44,779 nt of DNA. Source: Xanthomarina sp035306605 (GTDB lineage Bacteria > Bacteroidota > Bacteroidia > Flavobacteriales > Flavobacteriaceae). Below are positions 44,019-44,779 of the stretch, piece by piece. How positions within the stretch are numbered: the stretch's first letter is position 1; each line of letters starts with the position of its first letter. Under the pieces are notes generated by a model, which was not told the DNA's origin, ran no database searches, and saw nothing but the letters and a program-made list of their open reading frames with translations. The translations under genes and the position numbers were made by a program. Location: NCBI GenBank assembly GCA_035306605.1, contig DATGNR010000017.1; one strand, written 5' to 3'.

Positions 44019-44465
44019 ATGAAAATAAATTGGGGAACAGGTCTTGTAATTGCCATGTTATGCTTTATTAGCTTTATTATGTATTTTATAATAAAAGTAA
44101 ATACAGATAGTACTTACGATCATGATTTAGTTATCGAAGAATATTACAAAGCTGAATTAAAATTTCAAGGAGAACTTAACAGAGAGAAAAAATCTAGAGA
44201 ACTAGCTGAAGATATTTCTTGGAAAAAAACAGAAGAAGGTCTGTTAATCAGCTTTCCAGATAACTTAAATACAGAAGAAATTACTGGAAGTGTATTTTTA
44301 TACAGAACATCCAATAAAAAATTTGATTTTGAAATGCCTATTTCTATTTCAAACAATATTATGCTTATTCCTTCCGATCGCCTACTAGAAGGCAGATGGA
44401 ACCTAAAAGTAGATTGGAAATATAAAAATGGCGAATATTTATATAAAAAGGAAATTATGTACTAA
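44019..44465 (+). CDS. ccoH: FixH family protein (CcoH)
   Basis: 148 residues. One N-terminal transmembrane helix (about 7-27), then the family motif YYKAEL (about 43-48) and a beta-rich periplasmic domain ending in RWNLKVDWKYKNGEYLYKKEI. FixH/CcoH interacts with CcoI and is needed for cbb3 assembly. It sits in the expected place after ccoG. Confidence 0.9.
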   Translation: MKINWGTGLVIAMLCFISFIMYFIIKVNTDSTYDHDLVIEEYYKAELKFQGELNREKKSRELAEDISWKKTEEGLLISFPDNLNTEEITGSVFLYRTSNKKFDFEMPISISNNIMLIPSDRLLEGRWNLKVDWKYKNGEYLYKKEIMY

Positions 44466-44515
44466 TACCTACCTAAGGTAATAAAATAACTCATTTTCAA
44501 AACTCAACTTACATT

Positions 44516-44779
44516 ATGCTTTGGTCTGCCCTTGCATTAGGATTATTAGGTAGCTTCCACTGTGTTGGTATGTGTGGACCTATTGCCTTTATGTTACCTG
44601 TGGACAGAAGCCATTCGGTAAAAAAAATAGCACAAATATCCACCTATCATTTTGGACGATTACTGGCTTACAGCATTATAGGACTTGTATTTGGTCTTGT
44701 TGGGAAAGGTCTATATCTATTTGGAATCCAGCAGCAACTATCTATCGCAATTGGAGTTTTAATGATTGTAGTTATTCTA
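44516..44779 (+). CDS. SafE/DsbD-like membrane protein, 5' end only
   Basis: The first 88 codons of a gene cut off by the window end. ATG at 44516 gives MLWSALALGLLGSFHCVGMCGPIAFMLP, a start with the GSFHCVGMCGP motif of the SafE / DsbD_2 (COG2836) family. Further hydrophobic segments follow at about 50-65 and 75-88. In Bacteroidota this gene follows ccoH and is thought to help copper or thiol handling in cbb3 biogenesis. The His-Cys...Met-Cys cluster could bind copper. Start chosen by the family motif; no competing ATG nearby. Confidence 0.85.
   Translation, partial: MLWSALALGLLGSFHCVGMCGPIAFMLPVDRSHSVKKIAQISTYHFGRLLAYSIIGLVFGLVGKGLYLFGIQQQLSIAIGVLMIVVIL

Noticed and set aside
44471..44482. 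Short palindrome TACCTAAGGTA after ccoH
   Set aside because: Only five base pairs with a one-base centre; no T-run.

Overview
The window is a gene-dense, AT-rich stretch of core chromosome from a member of the Flavobacteriaceae (Bacteroidota). Several things point there: two proteins with type IX secretion (T9SS) C-terminal sorting domains; a fused ccoN-ccoO gene and a mono-haem CcoP; DUF4199 and DUF6263 proteins; type B L31; an alternative GlmU-like protein; promoter -7 boxes of the form TAnnTTTG; and almost no Shine-Dalgarno sequences. I see no insertion sequence, prophage, CRISPR array, tRNA or rRNA. No gene-free stretch exceeds 300 bases; the longest is 15919-16203.

Layout. 1-6426: rpmH, a DUF6263 protein and a TPR membrane protein, a lytic transglycosylase with an alpha/beta hydrolase, a small GNAT-like protein, the tRNA methylthiotransferase mtaB, and a T9SS-sorted protein whose signal peptide is cut off by a homopolymer frameshift. 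6483-10585: an oligopeptide-binding lipoprotein, a YhhN-like membrane protein, a GlmU-like protein and rpmE2. 10761-15918: an envelope cluster of DUF4199 protein, GT2 glycosyltransferase, phosphohexomutase and MsbA-like ABC exporter. 16204-17729: an ECF sigma factor, a one-TM protein with a duplicated FKTPxNYF motif, and a small exported helical sensor-like protein. 17758-25859: a BNR-propeller lipoprotein, an RsmB-like methyltransferase, a secreted endonuclease I and purL.

25973-33912 is a fatty-acid degradation block: long-chain acyl-CoA synthetase, then a MarR regulator leading an operon of 3-hydroxyacyl-CoA dehydrogenase/enoyl-CoA hydratase, thiolase and acyl-CoA dehydrogenase. A perfect 14-bp palindrome lies where the -33 element of the marR promoter should be, which suggests an autoregulated operon. 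After an M1 metallopeptidase, 35732 to the window end is a low-oxygen respiration locus: a Crp/Fnr regulator divergent from the copper P-type ATPase ccoI, then ccoS, ccoNO, ccoQ, ccoP, ccoG, ccoH and the start of a SafE/DsbD-like gene.

The most informative regulatory signal is a pair of FNR-like dyads (ATGAY-N4-ATCAT), one in the fnr/ccoI intergenic region and one before ccoS. Each lies at exactly the same distance (29.5 bp, centre to first base) from a -7 box and neither promoter has a -33 TTG. That is the geometry of class II activation, and the regulator encoded next door is the obvious candidate. The end of the cco operon also has a perfect 17-bp hairpin between ccoP and ccoG and two more hairpins before ccoH, which may set different expression levels for structural and assembly genes. 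I found no clear undescribed multi-gene system; the novelty here is mainly regulatory.
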